DNA of 50,702 bases from contig JAHEDI010000002.1 of assembly GCA_024641305.1 (NCBI GenBank), positions 118,306 to 169,007 of the forward strand, in the 5' to 3' direction. The stretch comes from a bacterium. Lineage in GTDB: Bacteria; Actinomycetota; Acidimicrobiia; Spongiisociales; JAENVV01. Positions 8,085-16,290 of the stretch are shown here, piece after piece (position 1 is the stretch's first letter; every line of letters starts with the position of its first letter). The position numbers and the translations under genes are program-made. The notes below the pieces were generated by a model, which was given only the letters and a program-made list of their open reading frames with translations, was not told where the DNA came from and did not search any database.

Positions 8085-10589
8085 CTACTCGTAGGCGATT
8101 GCTTCAAGGATGTTGAGATTTGCGGCCCGTCTGGCCGGCAGGATTGCTGCGAGCACCCCGGCCACGATGGAGGCAATCAGCCCAAGGCCGATCCACGTCC
8201 ATGGGATGACGAAGGAGAATCCGGCCCCGAATATGCTCCCCGACAGGCCCCAGCCAATGAACGTCCCCACCACGACTCCCATGAGGGCACCGAGTATGGA
8301 TACGAACACGGCTTCCCAGCGGATCATTGCTCGAATCTGGACGCGTGTCGAGCCGATCGCTCGTAACAGTCCCAGTTCCCTGGTTCGCTCGAACACGGAC
8401 AGCAGGAGGATCAGGACGATACCGAGCAGCGCGATGAAGATCGACATGGCGAGCAGAACGAAAACAAAGGCCAACAGCCCTAGTAGTTGCCCCTGGATGT
8501 CGGCCAAGAGCTCATCTTGAGTTGTCACGTTTGCGAACGGGTAGTCGGTCCGAATGAGTTCTGCGATGGTTGCTTTGGCCTGATCAGGATCGGTTCCGCC
8601 AGTCAACTTGACTCCGATTGAAACGACGTTGCCCTGTGGGAACCGGTCCGCCAATGTGCTGGTCGGTAGGTAGAAGCCCTGAGTGTCGTCAACCGAGGAG
8701 CTGTAATCCCACACGACCGCCACCGTCCATTGTTCGGGTCCGGTGCCGAGGTCGATCGTGACGGGATCTCCGGGGGCCAGACCGAACTCGTCGGCCTGAG
8801 CGCGTTGGACGGCGACCGTTTCGCCGATCAAATCACTCCAGTCGCCTTGTACTTCATCGAAGAAGTAGGTCTGTTCGACGGTTTCGGGTTCAAATGACCC
8901 AAAGAAAGTTGACTCTCCGTTGATCGAGCCCTGGGCGAATCGGCTCGACTGGGTGGCGGCCACGAAGTCCAGTTCACCTACGATCGAAGCGATTTCGGGG
9001 CTCACCCCGGCAGTCGGGTCGGCGCCAGCCGATTGGATGGTTAGCTCGGCCGATACCGCATCCTCCAGGACCGCGGTAGCCGTCTTCTGGGTAATCACGA
9101 CGATGACCGACACGGCAACGACGAACGCCACCCCGAACATAAGGGCCCCGGCGGTTGCCCCGGTTCGACGAGGTGATCGTGCTGCATTGTCGGTGGCGAT
9201 TTTTCTCACTGGAGTATTTCCGAGGAACCGGGCGATGGTTCGCACAAAGGGCCGTCCGATGATGGCTCCGAAGACATACGTGGCAATGAGGATTGCCAGA
9301 GCCCCAATCCCGCCGGTCAGCAGGTTGACGCGGTCGAGCCCGGTCAACGCGACGAGCACGATTCCTGGGACGCCAAGCACCGAACCGACCACCAGTTGCT
9401 TGGTAAGGCGGCGGGGTGGCTTGTCGATGGTCGCGAGAGCGGCCATCGGGCTTACCTGGGAGGCACGGGCGGCCGGTAGTAGCGCTGAGACGAGGGTTAC
9501 GGCCATCCCGACCCCGAAGGCAGTCACGAAGGTGCCCGGTGCGAGTACGAGACCGCCGTCGGCGAGTCCTGAGCCCCCGAAGAGCGAGAACGCTGCCCGG
9601 GCCGCCGTCGCCAGCAGGATTCCGCCGATCAATCCGGCGACTCCCGAAATGAGACCAATTACGAGCGCTTCTACGATGACCGAGGTGACCAACTGTTGCT
9701 TGGTTGCTCCGAGGACACGGAATAGGGCCAATTCCCTGGTTCGTTGACCGAGCACCGTTCGAAAAGCGTTGTAAACGACGAATACCCCGACCACCACGGA
9801 GATTCCCGCAAATACCAGGAGCACCGTCTGGATGAAGCCGAGGGCTTGTTTCAGCTGGGCGGCTTGCTCTTCGGCTGCCGCTTGAGCGTCGACCGCGAGG
9901 ACTCCGTCGGGAAGACGACTCGTCAGATCATCAAGAACCTCCTGGAGAAGGGTCGGATCCTCGACGGTTACATCAATGGTCGTGTAGAGCCCATCTAGGC
10001 CGAGGACCTTGGTGCCCGTGGCCAGGTCGAAGGTGAACAAGGCCGGGCCCGCTCCGAATCCCTCGAGAACGCCGACCACGGTGTAGTCAGAGATCGCCCC
10101 CGTTGCCGCCAGGCCGATGGTGTCGCCAATTGCAAGGTCGTATCGCTCACGAGCCGTCGTGTCGATCGCAACTTCCGTCGGGCCTTGCGGTCCGCGTCCC
10201 TCGGCGAGGGTCAGGGTTGGATCGCCCTCCCAGGAGAGTGCAAAATTGGGAGGTCCCTGGATGCTCTGTACCTCGCCGTCGATGGACAGGTTGACCAACC
10301 CGCCTACCCCTGGCCAGGTGTCGACGACGCCCGGGGTGCTCTCGACAATCGTGAGGACGTTGGCATCAAACGCCGGCTGGAGATTTGTGAAACCCTGTTC
10401 GACGTCCGGATTGATCCTGATGTCGATCCCCTCGAAAGCGCCCTCGAAGAGTGCGTCAAATGAGCCTCCGATGGTGTCTGTGAAAATGAGTGAGCCGGCG
10501 ACGAACGAAACGCCGGCAACAATGGACAGCACAAGGAGAAGCGTCCTCAATTTGTGCTCCCAGATTCCCCTGATGGCCGCCCGAACCAT
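8085..10589 (-). CDS. ABC transporter permease, FtsX/MacB type, two FtsX domains
   Basis: An 834-aa permease of the LolCDE/MacB superfamily. There is an N-terminal membrane helix (about 13-38) and a large extracellular MacB-type periplasmic-core-like domain (about 40-240). A first three-helix FtsX domain (about 250-380) follows, then an extra hydrophobic pair and a second core and FtsX domain (about 470-830, with FERTRELGLLRAIGSTR). The sequence QRTRELALFRVLGATK in the first half mirrors the second. These exporters pass force or lipoproteins outward rather than importing solutes; the substrate is unknown. The partner ATPase ends 3 bases upstream. Confidence 0.9.
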   Translation of the reverse strand: MVRAAIRGIWEHKLRTLLLVLSIVAGVSFVAGSLIFTDTIGGSFDALFEGAFEGIDIRINPDVEQGFTNLQPAFDANVLTIVESTPGVVDTWPGVGGLVNLSIDGEVQSIQGPPNFALSWEGDPTLTLAEGRGPQGPTEVAIDTTARERYDLAIGDTIGLAATGAISDYTVVGVLEGFGAGPALFTFDLATGTKVLGLDGLYTTIDVTVEDPTLLQEVLDDLTSRLPDGVLAVDAQAAAEEQAAQLKQALGFIQTVLLVFAGISVVVGVFVVYNAFRTVLGQRTRELALFRVLGATKQQLVTSVIVEALVIGLISGVAGLIGGILLATAARAAFSLFGGSGLADGGLVLAPGTFVTAFGVGMAVTLVSALLPAARASQVSPMAALATIDKPPRRLTKQLVVGSVLGVPGIVLVALTGLDRVNLLTGGIGALAILIATYVFGAIIGRPFVRTIARFLGNTPVRKIATDNAARSPRRTGATAGALMFGVAFVVAVSVIVVITQKTATAVLEDAVSAELTIQSAGADPTAGVSPEIASIVGELDFVAATQSSRFAQGSINGESTFFGSFEPETVEQTYFFDEVQGDWSDLIGETVAVQRAQADEFGLAPGDPVTIDLGTGPEQWTVAVVWDYSSSVDDTQGFYLPTSTLADRFPQGNVVSIGVKLTGGTDPDQAKATIAELIRTDYPFANVTTQDELLADIQGQLLGLLAFVFVLLAMSIFIALLGIVLILLLSVFERTRELGLLRAIGSTRVQIRAMIRWEAVFVSILGALMGVVVGTFIGWGLSGSIFGAGFSFVIPWTWIGLGLIASIVAGVLAAILPARRAANLNILEAIAYE

Positions 10590-10591
10590 GG

Positions 10592-11320
10592 TTAGGCCTC
10601 CAGCGTCTTGATACGGTCCAGAACCTTTTCGGCGGTAGGGTCGAACATTTCGTCAACGATGCGTCCGTCGGCCAGAAAGACGATCCGGTCTGCGTAGCTT
10701 GCCGACGTTGCGTCGTGGGTGACCATGATGATGGTTTGCCCGAATACGTCGACGGCCTGGCGCATGAACCCGAGCAGTTCGGCGCCCGACTTTGAGTCGA
10801 GGTTGCCCGATGGCTCGTCGCCGAAGATTATTTCTGGTCGGCTCGCCAGGGCTCGAGCGGCCGCGACTCGCTGTTGCTGACCCCCTGACATCTCCGAAGG
10901 TCGGTGGCTGAGGCGATCCCCAATCCCGAGAATCTCGACGACTTGGTCGAACCATTCCGCATCTGTCTTTCGTCCGGCGATAGCCGCGGGAAGGGTGATG
11001 TTCTCGCGAGCTGTCAATGTCGGGATCAAGTTGAACGACTGAAAGATGAAGCCGATCTTGTCGCGGCGTAGTTCCGTGAGCTGACGGTCGCCCATTCCGG
11101 TTAGTTCGGTGTCTCCGAGAAACACACTTCCGGCGGTGAGGTCGTCGAGAGCCGCCAGGCAGTGCATGAGGGTCGACTTACCGGAGCCAGAAGGTCCCAT
11201 GATGGCGGTGAATTGTCCCGGCGCGAACTCAACCGTGACGTCGTCGAGGGCCGTCACGGCCGTGTCGCCCTCTCCGTATATCTTGGTTGCGCCGACGGCG
11301 CGGGCGGCTGGTGTGGTCAC
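10592..11320 (-). CDS. ABC transporter ATP-binding protein, LolD/MacB type
   Basis: A 242-aa ATPase that drives the adjacent FtsX-type permease. It has Walker A GPSGSGKST (about 42-50), the Q-loop in FQSFNLIPTL, the signature MSGGQQQR, Walker B IIFGDEPSGNLDS and the switch histidine in MVTHD. The FNLIPTLT and SGNLDS sequences are typical of the LolD/MacB branch. Its GTG start has GAGGAG about 9 bases upstream. ATPase and permease form a closed two-gene operon. Confidence 0.92.
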   Translation of the reverse strand: MTTPAARAVGATKIYGEGDTAVTALDDVTVEFAPGQFTAIMGPSGSGKSTLMHCLAALDDLTAGSVFLGDTELTGMGDRQLTELRRDKIGFIFQSFNLIPTLTARENITLPAAIAGRKTDAEWFDQVVEILGIGDRLSHRPSEMSGGQQQRVAAARALASRPEIIFGDEPSGNLDSKSGAELLGFMRQAVDVFGQTIIMVTHDATSASYADRIVFLADGRIVDEMFDPTAEKVLDRIKTLEA

Positions 11321-11397
11321 GAAAGGCTCCTCAGGGGATATCAGTCAGGGTGCGGCGTTTCATGGTATCGGATTGGTGGAGTACCACGAGCCATAAA

Positions 11398-11431
11398 CGA
11401 AACGACCCGAGCATGAGCTCGGGTCGTTTCG
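11398..11431 (-). terminator. perfect 15-bp hairpin, probable terminator
   Basis: CGAAACGACCCGAGC and its exact complement flank an ATGA loop. On the minus strand the stem is followed by TTTAT, so it probably ends the response-regulator transcript, and it also insulates the ABC operon. The other side is pyrimidine-rich (CTCTTTCCCCC). Confidence 0.7.
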
Positions 11432-11542
11432 ATGCCTCTTTCCCCCACGGCGAGGCGGTGGCCTGGTCCCCTTGGGCATTCCCTAACCTGGCGAAGCTCA
11501 CTCTACGTGACGTTGGAGCCGCTGGCATCGGTCATTGGTATG

Positions 11543-11574
11543 AATTGATCTCATCCTCAAGGATGAGATCAATT
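11543..11574. repeat. perfect 15-bp inverted repeat, 2-base centre
   Basis: AATTGATCTCATCCT and its exact complement are separated only by CA. It lies about 10 bases past the response-regulator stop. The arms are less GC-rich than the terminator at 11398 and no T run follows, so it may be a first terminator, an RNA-stabilising hairpin or a palindromic binding site. Confidence 0.65.
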
Positions 11575-11583
11575 GGTCGATCT

Positions 11584-12240
11584 CTATTTCGAGCCGGGAA
11601 TCACGAGGCGGTTCTCGTACGTGAAGACAACAGCCTGGACCCGGTCCCGGAGGCCCAGTTTGGACAGCACATGGGACACGTGCGTCTTGACGGTGGTCTC
11701 GGAGACGAACAGCGTCTCAGCGATCTCGCCGTTGGACAGGCCGCGGCCGATCAGTAACAACACCTCGCGTTCCCGGTCGGTCAAGTGGTCAATGGACCTG
11801 ATGGGCCTTTTGACGGGATTCTGTTTGTTGAACTGCTCGATCAGTTGGCTGGTAACTCGTGGCGATAGCACCGAATCACCGCCGGCCACCGTCCGGATAG
11901 CGGCAACCAGGTCGCCGGCCAGAGTGTCTTTCAGCAGAAACCCGCTGGCGCCGGCGACGAGTGCCTCGTAAAGGTATTCGTCCGGATCGAAGGTGGTAAC
12001 CATGATGATCCTGGTGGCGATGTTGAGCTTGACTATTTCGATCGTGGCGGCGATACCGTCCATATCGGGCATGCGAATGTCCATCAGGATGATGTCCGGA
12101 GAGAGTCGGCGAGCCAGATCGACGGCCTCCCGCCCGTTGACAGCTTCGCCGACCACCTGGACATCGGTCTCGGCGTCGAGGACTAGCCGGAGCCCTGTCC
12201 GGATCAGCTGCTGGTCGTCCGCCAGGAGTACGGAGATCAT
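11584..12240 (-). CDS. NarL/LuxR-family two-component response regulator
   Basis: A 218-aa regulator. The receiver domain (1-120) has acidic residues DD at 8-9, the phospho-acceptor Asp54 in [12 protein letters not shown], Thr84 and Lys105 in FLLKDT. The LuxR-type helix-turn-helix (about 150-210) reads [26 protein letters not shown] and then [19 protein letters not shown]. It should bind DNA as a dimer when phosphorylated. Its start overlaps, as ATGA, the end of what seems to be a truncated sensor-kinase tail, so its native kinase gene is missing here. The targets are unknown; the ABC exporter operon downstream is one possibility. Confidence 0.92.
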   Translation of the reverse strand: MISVLLADDQQLIRTGLRLVLDAETDVQVVGEAVNGREAVDLARRLSPDIILMDIRMPDMDGIAATIEIVKLNIATRIIMVTTFDPDEYLYEALVAGASGFLLKDTLAGDLVAAIRTVAGGDSVLSPRVTSQLIEQFNKQNPVKRPIRSIDHLTDREREVLLLIGRGLSNGEIAETLFVSETTVKTHVSHVLSKLGLRDRVQAVVFTYENRLVIPGSK

Positions 12241-12434
12241 CTGGTCTTCGCCATTGGCGAGGCCACCTGCACCTGAAATCCGCCATTCGGCTGAGAACCG
12301 ACCTTCCTGTGGTCGACAAGGCCCAGCGAGGTCGGCGCGAACACGACGCCCGCTAGATCCGGTTGTCGTCTCATGAGAGTTCGAAGCGTTCTGAGTGACC
12401 CCACGAGGGTTGATATTACGCCGGTCGGGATCAT
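12237..12434 (-). pseudogene. C-terminal remnant of a sensor histidine kinase
   Basis: The open frame of 65 codons ends [25 protein letters not shown]. The last 20 or so residues match the final strand-turn-strand of NarL-type kinase HATPase domains (typically ...xPxGGFRVxAxLP). Upstream residues match nothing, and no H-box, N-box or G-box is present. It ends in ATGA over the response-regulator start, the usual kinase-regulator junction. I infer that a kinase gene was deleted, leaving its 3' end. The alternative is a chance frame that only resembles a kinase tail. Confidence 0.5.
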
Positions 12435-12501
12435 CGATCTTCTTTAGTGGGTTTCAGAGCAGGATCTTGTCCCCAGACGAGAGTGGACGTCCGATGAGGG
12501 G

Positions 12502-12507
12502 TAGCGT
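12502..12507 (+). promoter_or_regulatory. -10 element TAGCGT, leaderless start
   Basis: TAGCGT lies 6 bases before the GTG at 12514. Confidence 0.55.
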
Positions 12508-12513
12508 AAACGT

Positions 12514-13194
12514 GTGATTCCAACCGTGACGCGAAAGCAAATGGTCGAAGTCGACCGTCTGATGATCGACGAGATGGGGATATCGTTGATCCAAATGATG
12601 GAGAATGCCGGACTCCAGTTGGCTCGTCTGGCCATCGATCGGTATCAGCCTTCATCGGTTTTGGTTCTCGTCGGTTCCGGCGGCAACGGCGGGGGAGGCC
12701 TGGTTGCCGCCCGGCGTCTGTCCGGGTGGGGATTAGACGTGAGTGTCGCGTTGACTCGTCCGGACTTGGACGGGGTCCCGGGTTCCCAACTGTCGATTGT
12801 GAGGGGATTGGATATCTCGATCGGGGAACCGCACGGCGTTGATCTGATCCTCGACGCGGTACTCGGCTACAGCCTTTCAGGGCCAGCGCGAGGGCGGGCC
12901 GAGACGTTTATCTATTGGGCCAATGATGAGTCGATTCCGGTCTTGTCGCTCGATACGCCGTCTGGGGTTGATGTCGATACCGGGTTGGCGCCCGGAGCGG
13001 GAATGGTGGCGGACGCCACGCTCACGCTGGCCCTTCCCAAGGTCGGCCTTCTGGAGAGCCGCTATGTGGGGGAGCTATTCGTGGCGGATATCTCCGTCCC
13101 GGCGCAACTCTACGATCGCCTGGGGATCGCCGTTCCTCTCGACCTATTCAGGACCGGTCAGATCCAACCGGTCACACTTGGTCAAGGAAGATGA
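12514..13194 (+). CDS. nnrE: NAD(P)H-hydrate epimerase (YjeF N-terminal domain)
   Basis: A 226-aa stand-alone YjeF_N domain. The family epimerises R and S forms of damaged NAD(P)H hydrate so that the dehydratase can repair it. Motifs include MENAGLQLA, VLVGSGGNGGGGLVAARRL (the glycine-rich nucleotide loop), DAVLGYSLSGPARG and LDTPSGVDVDTG with the active-site Asp. In many bacteria this domain is fused to the NnrD dehydratase; here it stands alone and no NnrD is in the window. The start is GTG, supported by the leaderless promoter. Its 3' end overlaps the convergent oxidoreductase by 23 bases. Confidence 0.88.
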   Translation: MIPTVTRKQMVEVDRLMIDEMGISLIQMMENAGLQLARLAIDRYQPSSVLVLVGSGGNGGGGLVAARRLSGWGLDVSVALTRPDLDGVPGSQLSIVRGLDISIGEPHGVDLILDAVLGYSLSGPARGRAETFIYWANDESIPVLSLDTPSGVDVDTGLAPGAGMVADATLTLALPKVGLLESRYVGELFVADISVPAQLYDRLGIAVPLDLFRTGQIQPVTLGQGR

Positions 13195-13591
13195 CCGGGA
13201 TCTGGCGATCGGTTCTCGTTTGATACTCGGCGTACCCCTCATAGGCTTGGACGATGCGCGGCCACCAGTTGGCTCGTTGTTCGTCGGTGGATTGGGTGGC
13301 GGTTGCCTCAAATCGGTTGCCTTCGATTTGAACTAACACTTCGGGATGGGCGATCAGGTTCAGGTACCAATGGGGCGGATAGTCGCGACCGCCCCATGAC
13401 GCAATGATCACGAGCCGCGAATCATCACGGAGGTACAGCAGAGGCACGGTGTGAGGGCGGCCGGACCGGCGGCCCCTGGTCGTCAACAGCAACATACTGT
13501 TGTTGACGAAACTGCGGCCGACCCGGCCCCTGGTGGCCCGGTAGGCGCCCGCATGGATTTTTGACAGCCATTTGGCGGTGACGTCATGCAT
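13172..13591 (-). CDS. nitroreductase/deazaflavin-dependent oxidoreductase (DDN-like)
   Basis: A 139-aa split-barrel protein of the actinobacterial family that includes the F420-dependent nitroreductase Ddn. TTRGRRSGRPHTVPLLYLRDD and IASWGGRDYPPHWYLNLIAHPEV are the family hallmarks for phosphate and deazaflavin binding. The substrate is unknown; relatives reduce quinones or bilins. The start is uncertain: ATG at 13591 (MHDVTAKWL) fits family alignments better than the frame opening at 13627, and ATG at 13587 lies in another frame. It implies that the organism makes F420 (inference). Confidence 0.85.
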   Translation of the reverse strand: MHDVTAKWLSKIHAGAYRATRGRVGRSFVNNSMLLLTTRGRRSGRPHTVPLLYLRDDSRLVIIASWGGRDYPPHWYLNLIAHPEVLVQIEGNRFEATATQSTDEQRANWWPRIVQAYEGYAEYQTRTDRQIPVIFLDQV

Positions 13592-13634
13592 ACATGACAG
13601 GCTGGCCGATCCGCCCTCATAGGACAAGTCCGGT

Positions 13635-13640
13635 TACGCT
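13635..13640 (+). promoter_or_regulatory. -10 element TACGCT, leaderless start
   Basis: TACGCT lies 8 bases before the GTG at 13649 and overlaps the alternative TTG start at 13640, which argues for 13649. Confidence 0.55.
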
Positions 13641-13648
13641 TGCGCATC

Positions 13649-14308
13649 GTGCGGCTGGTCATAGCGAGATGCAGTGTGGATTATGAGGGACGTCTGACGG
13701 CGTACCTACCACCTGCTATCCGTTTGCTCATGGTGAAGGCGGACGGGTGCGTTGCCATTCACGCTGATGGGGGCGCCTACAAACCGCTCAACTGGATGAA
13801 TGCGCCCAATCACGTTGAGGAACTGGATGATCGGTGGATTGTCACCAATCCAAAAGGCGAGATGCTGACGATTCACCTTGAGCACGTCATTGCTGACTCC
13901 CTGCACGATCTGGGAATCGACCCGGGGCTTCAGAAGGACGGTGTCGAAGCTCACCTTCAGGTTCTCCTGGCTGATCGCCCGCAGGTGATTGAGGAAGGGC
14001 TGGTGTTGATTCGTCGCGAATACCCGACCGACATCGGGCCGGTCGATCTGTTGTGTCGCGACGCCGAGGGCCGAACCGTGGCGGTCGAGATCAAGCGGCG
14101 CGGCGATATCGATGGCGTCGAGCAGCTGGCGCGGTACCTCGAACGCCTCGATCTCGATGCCAGACTCGTTCCTGTCCGGGGGGTCTTTGTGGCTCAGCTG
14201 ATCGTTCCGCAGGCCAAAGTGCTGGCCGAGGCCAGAGGGATTCGCTGTGTTGAGGTTGACCTGGACGAACTGCGGGGAATCGAACCCAACGCGTTGCGGC
14301 TGTTCTAG
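13649..14308 (+). CDS. nucS: mismatch-specific endonuclease NucS/EndoMS
   Basis: A 219-aa endonuclease that replaces MutS/MutL mismatch repair in most Actinobacteria and some archaea by cutting both strands at mismatches. The N-terminal dimerisation/DNA-binding domain ([32 protein letters not shown]) closely resembles mycobacterial NucS. The C-terminal nuclease domain has PVDLLCRD and VAVEIKRRG, the catalytic D-ExK set. The protein ends in LRLF, the short clamp-binding tail known from NucS. The start is GTG at 13649 from the leaderless promoter. trmL follows after 2 bases and is probably co-transcribed. Confidence 0.95.
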   Translation: MRLVIARCSVDYEGRLTAYLPPAIRLLMVKADGCVAIHADGGAYKPLNWMNAPNHVEELDDRWIVTNPKGEMLTIHLEHVIADSLHDLGIDPGLQKDGVEAHLQVLLADRPQVIEEGLVLIRREYPTDIGPVDLLCRDAEGRTVAVEIKRRGDIDGVEQLARYLERLDLDARLVPVRGVFVAQLIVPQAKVLAEARGIRCVEVDLDELRGIEPNALRLF

Positions 14309-14310
14309 TC

Positions 14311-14778
14311 ATGCCGTCGGTCGTTCTCTTTCACCCCGAGATTCCGCAAAACACCGGGAACATCATGCGTCTTTGCGCCAACACCGATACGCCGCTCCAC
14401 CTCATACGACCGATGGGTTTTGAGCTGGACTCCACGAAGCTGAAGCGGGCTGGCATGGATTATCGGGAATATGCCACCGTGACGGTCCACGATTCGTTCG
14501 ACGCGTACTTGCTGGCCGAGTCGCCAGGCCGACTCTATGCATTTGCCCGCAATGGTGAACGGTCGTTGGCGGAGCTGTCCTACGGCCCCAGTGACGCTCT
14601 TCTGTTCGGCCCTGAATCGACTGGTCTCCCGCAAGAAGTGCTCGAAGCGCCCGAGGTGACAGCCTCGGTTCGGATTCCGATGACTCCTCACACCCGTAGC
14701 CTCAACCTGGCGAACTCCGTGGCGATCGCCGTGTACGAGGCCGCCCGTCAGGCTGGGTACCCGTTTGCCTCTGCCTAG
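14311..14778 (+). CDS. trmL: tRNA (cytidine/uridine-2'-O-)-methyltransferase
   Basis: A 155-aa SPOUT methyltransferase that methylates the wobble nucleotide (position 34) of leucine tRNAs with S-adenosylmethionine. Its three motifs are FHPEIPQNTGNIMRLCANT, LLFGPESTGLP and MTPHTRSLNLANSVAIAVYE, the last forming the trefoil-knot cofactor site. Length equals the minimal TrmL type without extra domains. It starts 2 bases after nucS. Its TAG stop lies in CTAG, which also serves as the TAG stop of the convergent DUF4173 gene. Confidence 0.93.
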   Translation: MPSVVLFHPEIPQNTGNIMRLCANTDTPLHLIRPMGFELDSTKLKRAGMDYREYATVTVHDSFDAYLLAESPGRLYAFARNGERSLAELSYGPSDALLFGPESTGLPQEVLEAPEVTASVRIPMTPHTRSLNLANSVAIAVYEAARQAGYPFASA

Positions 14779-16214
14779 TTGCAGTCACCGAGGGTCACAA
14801 AGGTGGCGGTGGCTTGCCGGGCCGACCACGAGCTACTGAAGATCGATTCGTCCTCGTCGAGGGCATTGAGATCGTGCCTGAGGTCGGTTAGGAGTGGTGA
14901 GTCACATTCAACCGGGTGGTTTCGTACGTATTCTGCGACGACCGGGGCCCGGTCGACCGACAATCCGCCGAGGTAGGAAACGTCGGTTTGAATGATGGCC
15001 TGGCGGCCGAGGTTCGTCCTAGCGATGATGGCATCAGGGTTGGCGACCGTAAGGCCAAGCAGCAGGACTGCCCCGGCGCCAAGCACCGCCCGTACAAAGG
15101 GCCGGGTATCAGATCGTATGATCGAAAAGGCCATGGCAACCAGCGCGATCGCAATCCAAAGCATGAATACGGTGGTGTAGAGCCGGAGTTCGGTCAGGCC
15201 GAATGCTTGCCAATAGGCCAACATTCTGCGTACGGCCGAGACCAGCACCAGTCCAGTCAGTGCGATCAGGATTTGACTGAGCCAATTGACGACGGCCGAC
15301 CGCTGAGTGGCGGTGTGCCCCGCCCAGGAGGCCACCAGGACGATTCCCAACACCAGCGATGCGACCGCCACCAACTCGAAAAAGCCCTGCCGGGCGTGCT
15401 CAGAGAGGGTGACCGGGTTGCTGTCGACTCCACCGAACAAGTATCCGATCTGGATTACCACAAAGACTGCGAACAGGGCATTCAACAGCACCAACACGGT
15501 GGTTGTCTCGACGCTGCGACCGGCCGGGTCGACACGAAACCCGAGGGCCGATTCCTTGATCTGACTCGAGAACATCCACATCCCGACGAGGAGCGAACCG
15601 AGGGCGACTGACCAGAAGACGTGGCCGGTAACCGAGCGGATCACATCGAGGGCGACGAGCCGGTCGACCAGGTCCGAGAACACGGCATCGGCGGATGCGA
15701 AAAGCGTCCCGAACACCAGCAGAATGGGGACGCCGATCAGCAGTCCGATAAGAACTGGCCCGAGGTTGCTTTTGCGATGGCTCGGGAGGGAGCGAAAGGT
15801 CGTAGTCGGTCCGTAGGCGACGGCTGCCACGGGGGGAACGAGGACCGACAGGATGGTCTGGCTGACCGTCCACTCTCGAACGGGTCGCTTGGTCGAGTAG
15901 GTGGCCATGATCACCGCAGCCAATCCGGCCATGGCGTTGAGCGCGACAAGGACCTGGGATGCTCTGATCGCCAGGGCACCGAAAAACAAGGCCGCTGCGT
16001 AAATCAGCCATCGGTTCGGCGAGCGCTCCGATGGCCCGAAACGGATGCCGAGTGTGAGGGCCAGTCCCGAGATCGCCGCCCCGAGTCCGGGAGCGTGGCG
16101 GAACGCCAGTGCCTGGACCAGAAAGCCGATGAGAACTGCCCAGGCGAGTGAGGTCACGGGAAGGGTCGGACCGTGCGCCACCTGTAGGGGAGTCGGGGGT
16201 GGTTTGGTATCCAT
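14775..16214 (-). CDS. DUF4173-type polytopic membrane protein
   Basis: A 479-aa membrane protein with about ten to twelve hydrophobic segments. Family markers include FASADAVFSDLV, HARQGFFELVAVASLVL, RRMLAYWQAFGLTELRLYTTVFM and NPDAIIARTNL, all typical of DUF4173/DUF4153 proteins of unknown role. The last 80 residues form a soluble tail that contains TDLRHDLNALDEDES. Start ATG at 16214 has GGAGA 6 bases upstream; the longer open frame to 16385 is not supported. It may use the TACCTT box near 16245. It is divergent from the M20 peptidase. Confidence 0.8.
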   Translation of the reverse strand: MDTKPPPTPLQVAHGPTLPVTSLAWAVLIGFLVQALAFRHAPGLGAAISGLALTLGIRFGPSERSPNRWLIYAAALFFGALAIRASQVLVALNAMAGLAAVIMATYSTKRPVREWTVSQTILSVLVPPVAAVAYGPTTTFRSLPSHRKSNLGPVLIGLLIGVPILLVFGTLFASADAVFSDLVDRLVALDVIRSVTGHVFWSVALGSLLVGMWMFSSQIKESALGFRVDPAGRSVETTTVLVLLNALFAVFVVIQIGYLFGGVDSNPVTLSEHARQGFFELVAVASLVLGIVLVASWAGHTATQRSAVVNWLSQILIALTGLVLVSAVRRMLAYWQAFGLTELRLYTTVFMLWIAIALVAMAFSIIRSDTRPFVRAVLGAGAVLLLGLTVANPDAIIARTNLGRQAIIQTDVSYLGGLSVDRAPVVAEYVRNHPVECDSPLLTDLRHDLNALDEDESIFSSSWSARQATATFVTLGDCN

Positions 16215-16277
16215 GGGATTCTCCGAGACTGGTCGAAACAAGGTAACGCCCGGCGCGCCACGGCCAGTTCCCGATAC

Positions 16278-16283
16278 TACGCT
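16278..16283 (+). promoter_or_regulatory. -10 element TACGCT, leaderless start
   Basis: TACGCT lies exactly 7 bases before the ATG at 16291. This excludes the much longer in-frame reading from 16045. Confidence 0.65.
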
Positions 16284-16290
16284 CGCCAAC

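Noticed and set aside
14050-14320. Shadow frames inside nucS with Arg-rich sequences
   Set aside because: The nucS frame is confirmed by strong family motifs. The other frames are typical high-GC artefacts.
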